This document shows positions 8,901 through 17,900 of a stretch of DNA of 52,385 nucleotides, piece after piece. The notes under the pieces are model-generated. The model searched no databases. It was not told where the DNA came from and was given only the letters and a program-made list of their open reading frames with translations. Where the stretch lies: NCBI RefSeq assembly GCF_024459955.1, contig NZ_JANFXK010000021.1, positions 1 to 52,385 of the forward strand, given 5' to 3'. This DNA is from Anaerovorax odorimutans. GTDB taxonomy: Bacteria > Bacillota > Clostridia > Peptostreptococcales > Anaerovoracaceae. Each line of letters starts with the position of its first letter. Within the stretch, counting starts at the first letter, position 1. The position numbers and the translations under genes are program-made.

Positions 8901-9761
8901 ATGAAGATACCAGAACTATTTGAACACAAAAAACCCGTTTTTTCCTTTGAGATATTTCCGCCCAAAAGGCAGTCAGGGCTGGATAAGATATATGACACTG
9001 TTGAAAAACTGGCGGTCTGCAAGCCGGATTTTATCAGTGTGACCTATGGAGCGGGAGGAAACATGGCGGATAACTCAACCTGTGAGATCGCCTCCAACAT
9101 AAAGAAACGATTCGGTGTGGAGCCGCTGGCCCATCTGACCTGCGTTAACTCCAGCATGGAAGACGTGACGGAAATGATCGGTCGCTTTGCCGACGCCGAA
9201 ATTGAAAATGTTCTGGCCCTGCGGGGTGATATCGTTCCCGGGGAAACCATCAAAAAAGAGTTTTCACATGCCAATGAGCTGGCTATCGAAGTTCAGAGAA
9301 ACAGCGGCCTGCAGATTTTAGGGGCCTGCTACCCGGAAGGCCACTATGAGAGCAAGAACCTCAGAGAGGACATCCAAAATCTGAAATACAAGATCGGAGC
9401 GGGGGTTAAGGTACTGATTACCCAGCTTTTTTTCGACAATCAGCTGTTTTACGAATTTATGGTGCAGGTGAGAAATGCCGGAATCAACGTGCCTGTTTCC
9501 GCCGGAATCATGCCCATCGTAAACAAAAAACAGATTGAAAAGACGGTAGCCTTAAGCGGTGCCAGCCTGCCCCACGAATTTACCAAGATGATCGGCCTGT
9601 ACGAAAACGACCCGGAGGAACTCTACAACCACGGAATCCAGTACGCGGCGGAGCAGATCCGCGATCTGCTGCAACACGGCGTGGATGGCATTCATCTGTA
9701 TACCATGAACAATCCGGATGTTTCATTGGCTATTTACGATAAGATTAAGGATTTGCTGTAA
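8901..9761 (+). CDS. metF: Methylenetetrahydrofolate reductase
   Basis: Makes 5-methyltetrahydrofolate, the methyl donor for MetH. 286 residues after the start MKIPELFEHKKP, which has CAGGAGG 8 bases upstream. FSFEIFPPK carries the catalytic Glu; LALRGD and GACYPEGH are typical FAD/folate-site motifs; the C-terminus DGIHLYTMN is also conserved. In some anaerobes MetF works with MetV or electron-bifurcating partners, but none is adjacent. It precedes the activation-domain gene by one base, and metH follows. Confidence 0.93.
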   Translation: MKIPELFEHKKPVFSFEIFPPKRQSGLDKIYDTVEKLAVCKPDFISVTYGAGGNMADNSTCEIASNIKKRFGVEPLAHLTCVNSSMEDVTEMIGRFADAEIENVLALRGDIVPGETIKKEFSHANELAIEVQRNSGLQILGACYPEGHYESKNLREDIQNLKYKIGAGVKVLITQLFFDNQLFYEFMVQVRNAGINVPVSAGIMPIVNKKQIEKTVALSGASLPHEFTKMIGLYENDPEELYNHGIQYAAEQIRDLLQHGVDGIHLYTMNNPDVSLAIYDKIKDLL

Positions 9762-9762
9762 G

Positions 9763-10407
9763 ATGAAGCTGGAAAGACCGAATAAAATCGACCGGGGGCA
9801 GTGGCTCGTGAGGCTGGGGGTCGCAGGAGAGGCGGATGCGGCCTTGGAACAATCCCTGCTTTCGGCAGAAGAAAAGCTGCTGAAATGCGCGGCGCCCCAG
9901 GGAATCTACCGGGTTCTGGGACTGGATGAGATGGAACTCAGCGGAAAGGCCATTAAAAAACATTTGGCAGGATGCGGAGAAATGGCGGTCATGGGCGCAA
10001 CACTCGGAACGGCTATTGACAATCTGATCCGTCAGAGTCAGATTCGTGATATGGCAGCGGCAGTTATTTTGGACTGCGGCGCATCGGTGCTGATCGAGCA
10101 GGTATGCGATGCCTTTGAAACGCAGATCCGGGAGGAAACAAGCGGGTATCTGACCGGCAGGTACAGCCCGGGTTATGGGGATCTTCCCATTGAAACCCAG
10201 GACCAACTGATACGGATTATTGATGGGCCGAGAAAGATCGGATTGACGGTAAACCAGAGTCATATCATGATTCCAAGAAAATCTGTGACTGCGGTTCTGG
10301 GAATCTCCGATCAGCCGGTTGCCGGCTATCTGGCTACTTGTGAAGAATGTACACTGAGGGACAAGTGCGTCCTGAGAAAGGAAGGAAAAAACTGTGCTGG
10401 ACTTTAG
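9763..10407 (+). CDS. Stand-alone methionine synthase activation-domain protein
   Basis: 214 residues resembling the C-terminal AdoMet-binding reactivation domain of MetH. The diagnostic RYSPGYGDLPIETQ region is at about 146-159, and it ends in a Cys-rich C..C....C segment (CEECTLRDKC). In classical MetH this domain is fused and remethylates inactive cob(II)alamin using AdoMet and an electron. Here it is a separate gene between metF and a MetH that lacks the domain, with a 14-base overlap into metH. The natural inference is that it reactivates MetH in trans. Similar stand-alone proteins are known from other anaerobes and Thermotoga. Confidence 0.87.
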   Translation: MKLERPNKIDRGQWLVRLGVAGEADAALEQSLLSAEEKLLKCAAPQGIYRVLGLDEMELSGKAIKKHLAGCGEMAVMGATLGTAIDNLIRQSQIRDMAAAVILDCGASVLIEQVCDAFETQIREETSGYLTGRYSPGYGDLPIETQDQLIRIIDGPRKIGLTVNQSHIMIPRKSVTAVLGISDQPVAGYLATCEECTLRDKCVLRKEGKNCAGL

Positions 10408-12841
10408 CAAAAAATTATATCTGCTGGATGGAGGGATGGGCACGACTTTGCAGCAGAGCGGCCTTGAGCCGGGGGCGTCTCCCGATCTTCTGAGTTTGAC
10501 GGACCCGGATCTGATTACGTCCATCCATAGAAATTATATAGAGGCAGGTTCGGATGTGGTCTATGCCAATACCTTCGGGGCCAACCGCTTTAAGCTGGAA
10601 GGCTGCGGCTATCGGCTGGAGGAGGTCATAGACAGCGCTGTAAAGGCGGCCAGGGCCGCATGTGACGGGCAGACGCTAGTGGCTCTGGATGTGGGCCCTC
10701 TGGGCGAGCTGCTGGAGCCGATGGGAACACTGGCTTTTGAAGAGGCTTATGACGCCTTCGCGCAGGTGATGAAGCAGGGGGAAGCTTCCGGAGCGGACTT
10801 GATTGTAATTGAAACCATGACGGATCTCTATGAGGTAAAGGCCGCGGTGCTGGCGGCTAAAGAGAATACCGATCTGCCAGTACTGGTTTCCATGACCTTC
10901 GAAGAAAGCGGCAGGACCTTTACCGGTACCAGTATCGAATGTATGGCCGCTGCGCTGGAAGGTTTGGGGGTGGATGCCGTGGGCATCAATTGTTCTCTGG
11001 GCCCAGTGGAGATTCTGCCTTTGGCGGAGAAGCTGTGCTCCCTCACCAGTTTGCCTGTTTTCATTAAGCCCAATGCAGGACTGCCTGATCCGAGGACAGG
11101 GGCTTATGATATCGGGCCGGAGGAATTCGCCCGGGCTATGGAACAGTATTTGAAGCTGGGAATCTCCATGGCCGGCGGTTGCTGCGGAACGACGCCGGAA
11201 TATATTCGAAAGATGAAAGAACTTTTCGCTTCCGGGAAAAGCGCGCAGAACGGGGAAACGGAAAAGCCGATAGATCCGGCAGAACTGACAGCGGAGTCAG
11301 AACCAGCAAAGCTGGCAGGGTCGGCAGAGCAGAGCGTGATCTGCAGCGCCACCAGAGCGGTGACCATCGATCATGTTACGGTTATCGGTGAACGGATCAA
11401 CCCGACGGGAAAGAAGCGGCTGAAACAGGCGCTTATTGATCAGGATTACGATTACGTGCTTTCCCAGGCCATCGAACAGGTTGACGCCGGGGCCCAGATT
11501 TTGGATGTCAATGTGGGAGTGCCGGATATCGACGATGTGAAGGTTCTGCCCATGGTGGTAAAACAGATTCAGGCTATTACGGATCTGCCGCTGCAAATTG
11601 ACTCTTCCAATCCGGCGGCGATTGAAGCCGCGCTGCGGGTATACAACGGAAAAGCCATCGTGAATTCCGTCAACGGAGAGGAAAAGGTACTGGAAACGAT
11701 CCTGCCGATCGTGAAAAAATACGGTGCGGCAGTGGTGGGTCTGACCCTGGATGAAAAGGGAATTCCGGCCAAGGCAGAGGAACGTTTTGCCATTGCCCGG
11801 CGAATTCTCGATAAGGCAGTCAGCATGGGAATCCCTGAAAAAGACGTATTCATCGACTGTCTGACCCTTACGGCATCGGCGCAGCAGGCGGAAGTGACGG
11901 AGACTTTAAAGGCCATGCGCATGGTTAAAGAGCAGCTGGGTCTGCACACTGTTCTGGGGGTATCCAACATCAGCTTTGGGCTTCCGTGCAGGCCGCTGAT
12001 TAACCGGACCTTCCTGGCCCTGGCTATGGAAAACGGGCTGGACTTGCCGATCATCAACCCCAACGATGAGGATATGATGGGAACGATCTTTGCCTTTGAA
12101 ATGCTCCATAACCGGGACAAAAATGCGGAAGCGTTTATCGAGCGGTACGGTGACGCTGCCATGGGTTCCATGAGCAGAAGCGGCGCTGTCAGCCAGCCGG
12201 CTGCGGAAACAGGAAAAGAAATCGACCTCTTTTACGCCCTGGAAAAGGGGATGAAGACAGAGACGATCCATGCAGTGGAGGCCCTTTTGGAAAAGGTCGA
12301 TGAAATGACGGTGGTCAACGACTATTTGATTCCGGCGCTGGATCAGGTCGGCCAGGGATTTGAAAAGGGAACGATCTTCCTGCCGCAGATGATGCAGGCG
12401 GCAACGGCTGCGCAGGGGGGATTCGAATTGATTAAAGACCGCCTGGCCGCATCAGGGCGCAGCAATGTGTCCAAGGGGCGTGTAGCAATCGCTACGGTTA
12501 AAGGAGATATTCACGACATCGGCAAGAATATCGTAAAGGTCATTATGGAAAATTACGGGTTTGATATTATCGACCTGGGTAGAGACGTGCCTGTGGAAAA
12601 GGTTGTTGAGACGGTTATAGAGAATGAAATCAAGTTGGTGGGCCTCAGCGCACTGATGACCACGACCCTCAAAAGCATGGAAGAGACCATTGCGGCAGTC
12701 AGAAAGGCTGCGCCGGATTGCAGATTCATCGTCGGCGGAGCGGTGCTCACGCCGGACTACGCGGAAAAGATTGGCGCCGATTACTACTGTAAAGACGCCA
12801 TGAAATCCGTGGAAGCTGCCAGGGAGGTTTTTGGAATTTAA
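10394..12841 (+). CDS. metH: Cobalamin-dependent methionine synthase lacking the activation domain
   Basis: Starts at GTG with AAGGAAGG upstream; 815 residues against roughly 1,200 in the full-length family. Domains in order: homocysteine-binding barrel (1-~285) with zinc ligands C200, C263 and C264; pterin-binding barrel (~325-590); B12 cap helices (~610-695); Rossmann B12 domain with G704-D-I-H-D-I-G710, where H707 is the cobalt ligand. The protein ends after the B12 domain. A Ser/Ala/Glu-rich linker lies at about 280-320. The missing reactivation domain is encoded just upstream. It is the last gene of the metF operon. Confidence 0.94.
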   Translation: MLDFSKKLYLLDGGMGTTLQQSGLEPGASPDLLSLTDPDLITSIHRNYIEAGSDVVYANTFGANRFKLEGCGYRLEEVIDSAVKAARAACDGQTLVALDVGPLGELLEPMGTLAFEEAYDAFAQVMKQGEASGADLIVIETMTDLYEVKAAVLAAKENTDLPVLVSMTFEESGRTFTGTSIECMAAALEGLGVDAVGINCSLGPVEILPLAEKLCSLTSLPVFIKPNAGLPDPRTGAYDIGPEEFARAMEQYLKLGISMAGGCCGTTPEYIRKMKELFASGKSAQNGETEKPIDPAELTAESEPAKLAGSAEQSVICSATRAVTIDHVTVIGERINPTGKKRLKQALIDQDYDYVLSQAIEQVDAGAQILDVNVGVPDIDDVKVLPMVVKQIQAITDLPLQIDSSNPAAIEAALRVYNGKAIVNSVNGEEKVLETILPIVKKYGAAVVGLTLDEKGIPAKAEERFAIARRILDKAVSMGIPEKDVFIDCLTLTASAQQAEVTETLKAMRMVKEQLGLHTVLGVSNISFGLPCRPLINRTFLALAMENGLDLPIINPNDEDMMGTIFAFEMLHNRDKNAEAFIERYGDAAMGSMSRSGAVSQPAAETGKEIDLFYALEKGMKTETIHAVEALLEKVDEMTVVNDYLIPALDQVGQGFEKGTIFLPQMMQAATAAQGGFELIKDRLAASGRSNVSKGRVAIATVKGDIHDIGKNIVKVIMENYGFDIIDLGRDVPVEKVVETVIENEIKLVGLSALMTTTLKSMEETIAAVRKAAPDCRFIVGGAVLTPDYAEKIGADYYCKDAMKSVEAAREVFGI

Positions 12842-12873
12842 CCAGAGCGATCCTTCAGAGAATAAGTAAGAAG

Positions 12874-12917
12874 ACAAAGGGCTCTGAATCATGCCGCCGT
12901 GATTCAGAGCCCTTTGT
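12874..12917 (+). terminator. Perfect 18-bp hairpin after metH
   Basis: The arms 12874-12891 and 12900-12917 are exact reverse complements (18 of 18) around the loop TGCCGCCG. There is no T run after it, so it may be a terminator of unusual form or an mRNA 3'-end stabiliser. Confidence 0.6.
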
Positions 12918-13002
12918 CCGGTATTGAGCAGAATCCGATATAGCGGCTTTCAAGCTTGAGCAGAATACAGCAAAAAATATGTAATAAAATCCCAAATGTT
13001 AT

Positions 13003-13044
13003 TTTATGTTCCAAATGAGGTCCAAAAGCTAATTTGTGAACATA
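13003..13044. repeat. Inverted pair TATGTTC / GAACATA, copy 1
   Basis: TATGTTC at 13005-13011 faces GAACATA at 13038-13044 with 26 bases between. The same arrangement recurs at 13173-13212 with identical spacing. Flanking bases are AT-rich and not strongly conserved. CCAAATG also occurs twice nearby (12992-12998, 13011-13017). Meaning unknown: operator half-sites or an RNA stem are both possible. Confidence 0.6.
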
Positions 13045-13170
13045 CTTTTCCTAAATTGCGCAAAACTTTAAAACAATTCAAGGCACTTTAAAAAAGAAAA
13101 GAACAAAAAAATTTAAACAATTGCTTATACAGGAGCAAAATAGTATGGATGGTGATCAGAAGAATTTCAT

Positions 13171-13214
13171 TTTATGTTCACATATATCCTAAAAGTCACC
13201 GTATGGAACATAAA
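13171..13214. repeat. Inverted pair TATGTTC / GAACATA, copy 2
   Basis: TTTATGTTC (13171-13179) and GAACATAAA (13206-13214) are a 9-bp perfect inverted repeat around 26 bases. The core pair has the same spacing as copy 1, 168 bases upstream. The half-site equals that of the LexA box of Gram-positive bacteria, but the halves face outward and are far apart, so it is not a LexA operator. Confidence 0.6.
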
Positions 13215-13228
13215 TCACGGTTTTTTTT
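13198..13228 (+). terminator. Possible weak terminator upstream of nrdJ
   Basis: ACCGT (13198-13202) and ACGGT (13217-13221) pair across a 14-base loop and a run of eight T follows. No gene precedes it on this strand after metH, so if real it may end a small untranslated RNA from about 12960 onward. The stem is short. Confidence 0.35.
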
Positions 13229-13345
13229 AAATTCATAATTCTCACCGGCGCTGCAATCACCGCAAGCGCCACCCCTGCGCCCTGAAATTACAGCAACCCT
13301 GGTCATCAACGCTATCATTTTTTGTCCATAGGCTTTGAAATAACA

Positions 13346-13361
13346 CCACAAAGTATTGACA
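13346..13361. promoter_or_regulatory. NrdR-box-like site 1, over the -35
   Basis: CCACAAAGTATTGACA agrees with the published NrdR consensus (acaCwAtATaTwGtgt) at about 10 of 16 positions, including the core CACAA....TTG type bases. It ends with the -35 hexamer of nrdJ. Its start is exactly 31 bases before site 2, about three helical turns, the paired layout usual for NrdR. Confidence 0.55.
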
Positions 13362-13383
13362 TAAAAAATGAGAGTGATACAAT
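13356..13383 (+). promoter_or_regulatory. Sigma-A promoter of nrdJ
   Basis: A perfect TTGACA (13356-13361) and TACAAT (13378-13383) are separated by 16 bases, 36 bases before the nrdJ ATG. Both hexamers are covered by NrdR-box-like sites. Confidence 0.8.
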
Positions 13384-13392
13384 ATGTAGTAT
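13377..13392. promoter_or_regulatory. NrdR-box-like site 2, over the -10
   Basis: ATACAATATGTAGTAT matches the NrdR consensus at 13 of 16 positions and overlaps the -10 hexamer of nrdJ. Together with site 1 it predicts repression of nrdJ by NrdR when dATP/ATP is high. No nrdR gene lies in the window. Confidence 0.65.
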
Positions 13393-13418
13393 ATTTTGGT
13401 GATTTAAGGAGAAGACGA

Positions 13419-15650
13419 ATGAAATTAAACGCAAATGCTGAAACTGTACTGAAACAGAGATATTTAATAAAGGATGAGGACGGTAACCCGGTGGAAACGG
13501 TGGACGGAATGTTCCGCAGGGTAGCAAAAGCCATCGCTTCTGCGGATGCTCTTCATGATAAGAATACTGATACGGAAAAGGTAGAGGCTCTTTTTTATGA
13601 TATGATGACAAACCTGGAGTTCCTGCCCAATTCCCCGACGCTGATGAACGCGGGGCGTGATCTGGGCCAGCTCTCCGCATGTTTTGTGCTGCCTGTAGAG
13701 GACAGCATGGAATCCATTTTCGAGGCAATCAAGCAGGCGGCTCTTATTCACAAGAGCGGCGGCGGAACCGGATTTTCTTTTTCGCGGCTTCGTCAGGAAG
13801 GCAGCACGGTAAATTCCACCGGAGGTGTAGCCAGCGGACCTATCAGCTTTATGAAGGTATTCAATATGGCTACGGAAGCCATCAAACAGGGCGGTTCCAG
13901 GCGGGGAGCCAACATGGGCATCCTGCGAATCGACCATCCCGATATTCTGAAATTCATTGACTGCAAAGCCGACAACACGGAGATCACCAATTTCAATCTT
14001 TCCGTAGGCCTTACCGAGGAATTCATGAAGGCTGCTGAGGCAGGCAAGGATTATGATTTGGTCGATCCCCATACCGGAAAGATGATAAAACAGCTCAACG
14101 CGAGGACCGTTTTCAATAAAATTGTGGACGCGGCATGGAGAAACGGCGAGCCGGGCATTATTTTCCTGGACCGTCTCAACCGGGACAATATTGTACCGGA
14201 ACAGGGAAAGATCGAAGCTACCAACCCGTGCGGCGAGCAGCCTCTGTTGCCCCATGAAAGCTGCAACCTGGGTTCCATAAACCTGACGCAGATGGTAAAA
14301 GAAGAAAACGGAAGCCGGGTATTTGACTGGGATAAGCTGGAGCGCACAGTGAAACACGCGGTGCATTTTCTGGATAATGTGATTGAAGTCAATAAATACC
14401 CATTGGAACAGATTGAATTTACTACGAAGCAGACCAGAAAGATCGGCCTCGGAGTGATGGGCTGGGCCGACAGTCTGCTGATGATGGGAATTCCCTACAA
14501 TACGGAAGAGGCCGTGCAGCTGGCAGAAAAGGTAATGACCTTTATAACGGAAAAAGGCCGTCAGGCCAGCCAGGAGCTTGCCCAGTCGCGTGGCGCTTTC
14601 CCGCTCTTCAAACAGAGTATCCTGCCGCAGGACAAGCCGCAGCGAAACGGAACCATAACGACCATCGCGCCGACAGGAACGCTTTCCATAATCGGCGGCT
14701 GTTCATCCGGCGTGGAACCGGTATTTGCCTATGTGTTCATCCGCAATATTATGGACGGAACGGAGATGCTGGAAGTAAACCCGATTTTAAAAGCAGAGCT
14801 GGAAAAGAGAGGACTCTATTCGGAAGCCTTGATGCGGCGAATCGCTCAGGAAGGCGCTGTGAGCCACATTAAGGAGCTGCCCGAGGATATCCGCAGAGTC
14901 TTTGTTTCCACCCATGATATCAGTCCGGAATACCACGTGCGCATGCAGGCTGCTTTCCAGAGGCATACAGACAATGCGGTTTCCAAGACTGTAAACTTCA
15001 GCAACGAGGCGACCAGAGACGATGTGGCTAAAGTCTACTCCCTGGCTTTCTCACTCGGCTGTAAGGGCGTTACCATTTACCGGGACGGCAGCCGCGATGA
15101 GCAGGTGCTGAATATCGGTAAGGTGAAACGAGGCGATGAGCAGGAGCAGGAGGTTGTTCAGATTAAACCGCGCCAGCGTCCTGACGTGGTAACGGGGGTC
15201 ACGGAACGTGTAAAGATCGGCTGCGGAAATCTGTATATAACGGTAAATTACGATGAACAGGGCATATGCGAAATCTTTACCAACACAGGAAAAGCGGGCG
15301 GATGCCCAAGCCAGAGCGAGGCTACAGCCAGACTTGCCTCCGTGGCGCTGCGAAGCGGCATTGACGTCAATACGATTATCGATCAGCTGCGGGGAATAAG
15401 GTGCCCTTCCACCATACGGCAGCACGGATTGAAATGCACATCCTGTCCGGACGCCATGGCCAGAGTCATAGAACAGGAATATGAAAAGCAGGTGGCCTTG
15501 GGCAACTGGCTGCCCCTGCCGGATGATATAAGGCCAACTCAGAAAATTGATCCGGACGAAGAAGCGATGTGCCCCGAATGCGGCGGTATGCTGGAGCACG
15601 AGAGCGGCTGCGTAATCTGCAGACAGTGCGGATACAGCAAATGCGGCTGA
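13419..15650 (+). CDS. nrdJ: Adenosylcobalamin-dependent (class II) ribonucleotide reductase
   Basis: Reduces ribonucleotides to deoxyribonucleotides using B12 to make the radical, so it works without oxygen. 743 residues from the ATG after [20 protein letters not shown] and QLSACFVLP (first active-site Cys) are near residues 70-90; [13 protein letters not shown] and [20 protein letters not shown] (active-site Cys and Glu) follow. The C-terminal CPECGG...CRQCGY zinc-ribbon-like tail is typical of the dimeric NrdJ. It stands alone with its own promoter and terminator. Confidence 0.95.
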   Translation: MKLNANAETVLKQRYLIKDEDGNPVETVDGMFRRVAKAIASADALHDKNTDTEKVEALFYDMMTNLEFLPNSPTLMNAGRDLGQLSACFVLPVEDSMESIFEAIKQAALIHKSGGGTGFSFSRLRQEGSTVNSTGGVASGPISFMKVFNMATEAIKQGGSRRGANMGILRIDHPDILKFIDCKADNTEITNFNLSVGLTEEFMKAAEAGKDYDLVDPHTGKMIKQLNARTVFNKIVDAAWRNGEPGIIFLDRLNRDNIVPEQGKIEATNPCGEQPLLPHESCNLGSINLTQMVKEENGSRVFDWDKLERTVKHAVHFLDNVIEVNKYPLEQIEFTTKQTRKIGLGVMGWADSLLMMGIPYNTEEAVQLAEKVMTFITEKGRQASQELAQSRGAFPLFKQSILPQDKPQRNGTITTIAPTGTLSIIGGCSSGVEPVFAYVFIRNIMDGTEMLEVNPILKAELEKRGLYSEALMRRIAQEGAVSHIKELPEDIRRVFVSTHDISPEYHVRMQAAFQRHTDNAVSKTVNFSNEATRDDVAKVYSLAFSLGCKGVTIYRDGSRDEQVLNIGKVKRGDEQEQEVVQIKPRQRPDVVTGVTERVKIGCGNLYITVNYDEQGICEIFTNTGKAGGCPSQSEATARLASVALRSGIDVNTIIDQLRGIRCPSTIRQHGLKCTSCPDAMARVIEQEYEKQVALGNWLPLPDDIRPTQKIDPDEEAMCPECGGMLEHESGCVICRQCGYSKCG

Positions 15651-15738
15651 TGAACAGGAAGAAACGCAGCGGAGGCCGGCCGGTTTCCCGATTTTTATAA
15701 CGTTTTAATTTCGGCGGACTGAAGTTAAAAGAACAGAG

Positions 15739-15775
15739 AGCGAAAGGTGAAGGATTTGTAACCTTTCGCTTTCAT
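15739..15775 (+). terminator. Terminator of nrdJ
   Basis: AGCGAAAGGT (15739-15748) and ACCTTTCGCT (15761-15770) form a perfect 10-bp stem around 12 bases; a T-rich TTCATT follows. Confidence 0.8.
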
Positions 15776-15830
15776 TATATCCACAATTCTTGAATTTTTG
15801 GCTTATTCGGATTCTTTTCTGAAAAAACGG

Positions 15831-15859
15831 TTGCAAATGGAATGAAACAGGAGTATAAT
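15831..15859 (+). promoter_or_regulatory. Sigma-A promoter of the small orphan gene
   Basis: TTGCAA (15831-15836), 17 bases, TATAAT (15854-15859). The leader to the start at 15974 would be about 105 bases; I see no known riboswitch in it. Confidence 0.75.
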
Positions 15860-15973
15860 ATAAAAGTTAGGTAGGAAACATCATCAGATAAATGCGAAGG
15901 AAAAGGCTATTCTGTGATTTTTATTCGCGCTGAGTGTTTCTTTTTATTTTGGAAAAAAAGGGGGTTAGTTATA

Positions 15974-16138
15974 ATGAACAGAACAGAACGCATTTTGCTG
16001 CACGGGGGATATATTAAAGAAGACAGACTGTATGACAACAGCGGTGCTTTGAACGGATCTTTGGACGTGACTGAACTGAACGTTTTGCCCGGGTATTTGA
16101 AGACCCATGACGGCAGAACCTATTATATGGCGGTCTAA
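15974..16138 (+). CDS. Small protein of unknown function (54 residues)
   Basis: Starts MNRTERILLHGGYIKEDRLY after AAAGGGGG; ends TYYMAV. The frame is open from 15914, but the ATG at 15974 has the ribosome site. It has no signal peptide or membrane span and I recognise no family. A strong promoter upstream and a strong terminator directly after make it a complete single-gene unit, which argues that it is real. It lies between nrdJ and the sigma-54 activator with no evident link to either. Confidence 0.65.
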   Translation: MNRTERILLHGGYIKEDRLYDNSGALNGSLDVTELNVLPGYLKTHDGRTYYMAV

Positions 16139-16150
16139 TTTGAATCGAAT

Positions 16151-16196
16151 AAAAAACTGCGGTGGAAAGGCACTTGTTTTTTCCCCGCAGTTTTTT
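16151..16196 (+). terminator. Strong terminator of the small orphan gene
   Basis: AAAAAACTGCGG (16151-16162) and CCGCAGTTTTTT (16185-16196) are a 12-bp perfect stem, with GGAAA/TTTCC pairing further inside. The A run on the left would also make it act in reverse. Confidence 0.9.
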
Positions 16197-16293
16197 ATTT
16201 GGAGAATGGAGCTTTAAAGAATGCGCATAGGGATGAGACGGGCCGCAGCGGGCGCCATGCGGTCACTTGCTGAGACCATCCAGAATACTCCAA

Positions 16294-16322
16294 TTTACAA
16301 TTGCCCGGATCTTTTATATAAT
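16294..16322 (+). promoter_or_regulatory. Sigma-A promoter of the sigma-54 activator gene
   Basis: TTTACA (16294-16299), 17 bases, TATAAT (16317-16322), with a leader of about 75 bases. The activator would thus be made by the housekeeping polymerase and then switch on the sigma-54 promoter downstream. Confidence 0.75.
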
Positions 16323-16404
16323 GTTAAGAAAACAGGCAATTTTAGCGGCATGGACAGCTTCCGGGCTTTAAAGTTCAAGCGATTGCTGAAAGGAGACCCT
16401 GCGA

Positions 16405-17808
16405 ATGATTCATTTAAATGACGAGGCGAAACAGCTTTTGAATATTATCGAGGGCTTGGTGATTCTGGATATCAACAGCGATATCATCTTTATGACGGAC
16501 GAGCTGGCGCGAAGTATTGGCTTTTCCTGCGGCGAAGAGGTGACGGGCAGATCTATCAAAGACCTGCTGCCCCACAATACGGCTTATAAGGTTTTGTCCA
16601 CCGGGCAGAAACAGATTGGCGAAGTTTATATTTCCGAAGGACATACGGTAGTTTCCAATGCTTTCCCCATCCATCAGGGCGGAAAACTGGCCGGCGTTTT
16701 AGAGTATGACGCTTTCGGCGATGCCGCTGAGATCCATAAATTTCTCGATAAAGTGATTAACCTGAACCATGAAATCAATTATCACAAAAACGATCTCAGA
16801 CCGCTGAAAAGCACAAAATACTCGATCGACAATATTATCGGGCAGAGCCAGGCCACCGCTCATCTGAAAGCGCAGATTAAGATGGTATCCTACAGTGTTT
16901 CCACCGTGCTGATCTATGGAGAAACCGGGTCGGGCAAGGAACTGGTCGCCCATTCCATTCATGATTTGAGTACCCGTTCGCTGCATAATTTCATCAAAGT
17001 CAATTGCGCGGCCATTCCTTCCGAGCTCTTTGAATCGGAACTTTTTGGCTATGAAGAAGGGAGTTTTACCGGGGCCAAGCGGGGCGGGAAAAAGGGATTG
17101 GTAGAGCTGGCGGACGGTGGAACTTTATTTTTAGATGAGATACATCAGCTGTCGCTTGCCATGCAGTCAAAGCTGCTGCGATTCCTGCAGGAACGGGAAT
17201 TCATGAGAGTTGGAGGCAATACAACCATAACTGTGGATGTAAGGATTATCGCGGCGACCAATGAAAACCTGCAGGAACTGGTGGAGCAAAAGCTCTTCCG
17301 CGAGGACCTCTATTACCGTCTCAACATCTTCGAAATACAAGTACCGCCGCTGCGGGAGCGGAAGGAAGATATTCAGCCTATTGCCGAATCCATTGTCGGG
17401 CAATTGAACAATTTGCTGGGAAGGGCTGAAATACGCAGGGTCAAGACCATTTCCGGGGATGCCCTGCTGCTTTTGAAGCAGTACGACTGGCCGGGAAATA
17501 TTCGAGAGCTGCACAATGTGCTGGAACGGGCTGTCAACCTTTGCTATGAGCAAGTATTAGATCTGAAGCATTTCAGAGATTTTCAGCAGAAGGTGATTGA
17601 ATCCCAGCCTGCGTCATCGGTGAACCGGATAGGGGAACTATTCCCGCAGATGAGCCTGATTACCCTGAAAGAGGCGAAAATGAACGCGGAACTGGCAGCG
17701 GTAAAGACTGCCTTGAGCGTTTTTCATGGAAATAAGACAAGAGCCGCCCAGTCTTTGGGAATCAGCAGACAGGCTTTGGGAAAAATCGTAAAAAAGCATA
17801 ATCTCTAG
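16405..17808 (+). CDS. PAS-domain sigma-54-dependent transcriptional activator
   Basis: 467 residues; AAGGAGA 8 bases before the ATG. A PAS-like sensor occupies about 5-105. The AAA+ domain has Walker A GETGSGKE (172-179), the sigma-54 contact loop as GSFTGA (219-224, where GAFTGA is usual), Walker B TLFLDEI (240-246) and the arginine-finger region RLNIFEI. The last ~40 residues are a Fis-type helix-turn-helix (NKTRAAQSLGISRQALGKI). The adjoining -24/-12 promoter and three palindromes make the operon at 18192-22487 its likely target. The inducer is unknown; the PAS domain may bind it directly, as there is no receiver domain. Confidence 0.92.
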   Translation: MIHLNDEAKQLLNIIEGLVILDINSDIIFMTDELARSIGFSCGEEVTGRSIKDLLPHNTAYKVLSTGQKQIGEVYISEGHTVVSNAFPIHQGGKLAGVLEYDAFGDAAEIHKFLDKVINLNHEINYHKNDLRPLKSTKYSIDNIIGQSQATAHLKAQIKMVSYSVSTVLIYGETGSGKELVAHSIHDLSTRSLHNFIKVNCAAIPSELFESELFGYEEGSFTGAKRGGKKGLVELADGGTLFLDEIHQLSLAMQSKLLRFLQEREFMRVGGNTTITVDVRIIAATNENLQELVEQKLFREDLYYRLNIFEIQVPPLRERKEDIQPIAESIVGQLNNLLGRAEIRRVKTISGDALLLLKQYDWPGNIRELHNVLERAVNLCYEQVLDLKHFRDFQQKVIESQPASSVNRIGELFPQMSLITLKEAKMNAELAAVKTALSVFHGNKTRAAQSLGISRQALGKIVKKHNL

Positions 17809-17860
17809 CTGTTTCTTTCAGGCAGGATTTTATGCAAAAAGAGCGGCCAACAGAAAAAAA

Positions 17861-17878
17861 CGTAAACTTTAGTTTACG
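17861..17878. promoter_or_regulatory. Activator-binding palindrome 1
   Basis: CGTAAAC-TTTA-GTTTACG is a perfect 7-4-7 palindrome 53 bases after the activator gene. It is the best copy of a site that occurs three times before the sigma-54 promoter. Confidence 0.75.
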
Positions 17879-17900
17879 AAATCAGAACAAATTCATAGAA

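Noticed and set aside
13005-13212. LexA (SOS) operators before nrdJ
   Set aside because: GAACATA and TATGTTC are LexA half-sites, but they face outward with 26 bases between, not the required CGAAC-N4-GTTCG form.
12918-13345. Cobalamin riboswitch before nrdJ
   Set aside because: No B12-box or the needed multi-stem fold is seen, and class II reductases use B12 instead of replacing it.
16221-16421. 66-residue frame before the sigma-54 activator
   Set aside because: It runs through the activator's promoter and into its start, lacks a ribosome site and resembles no family.
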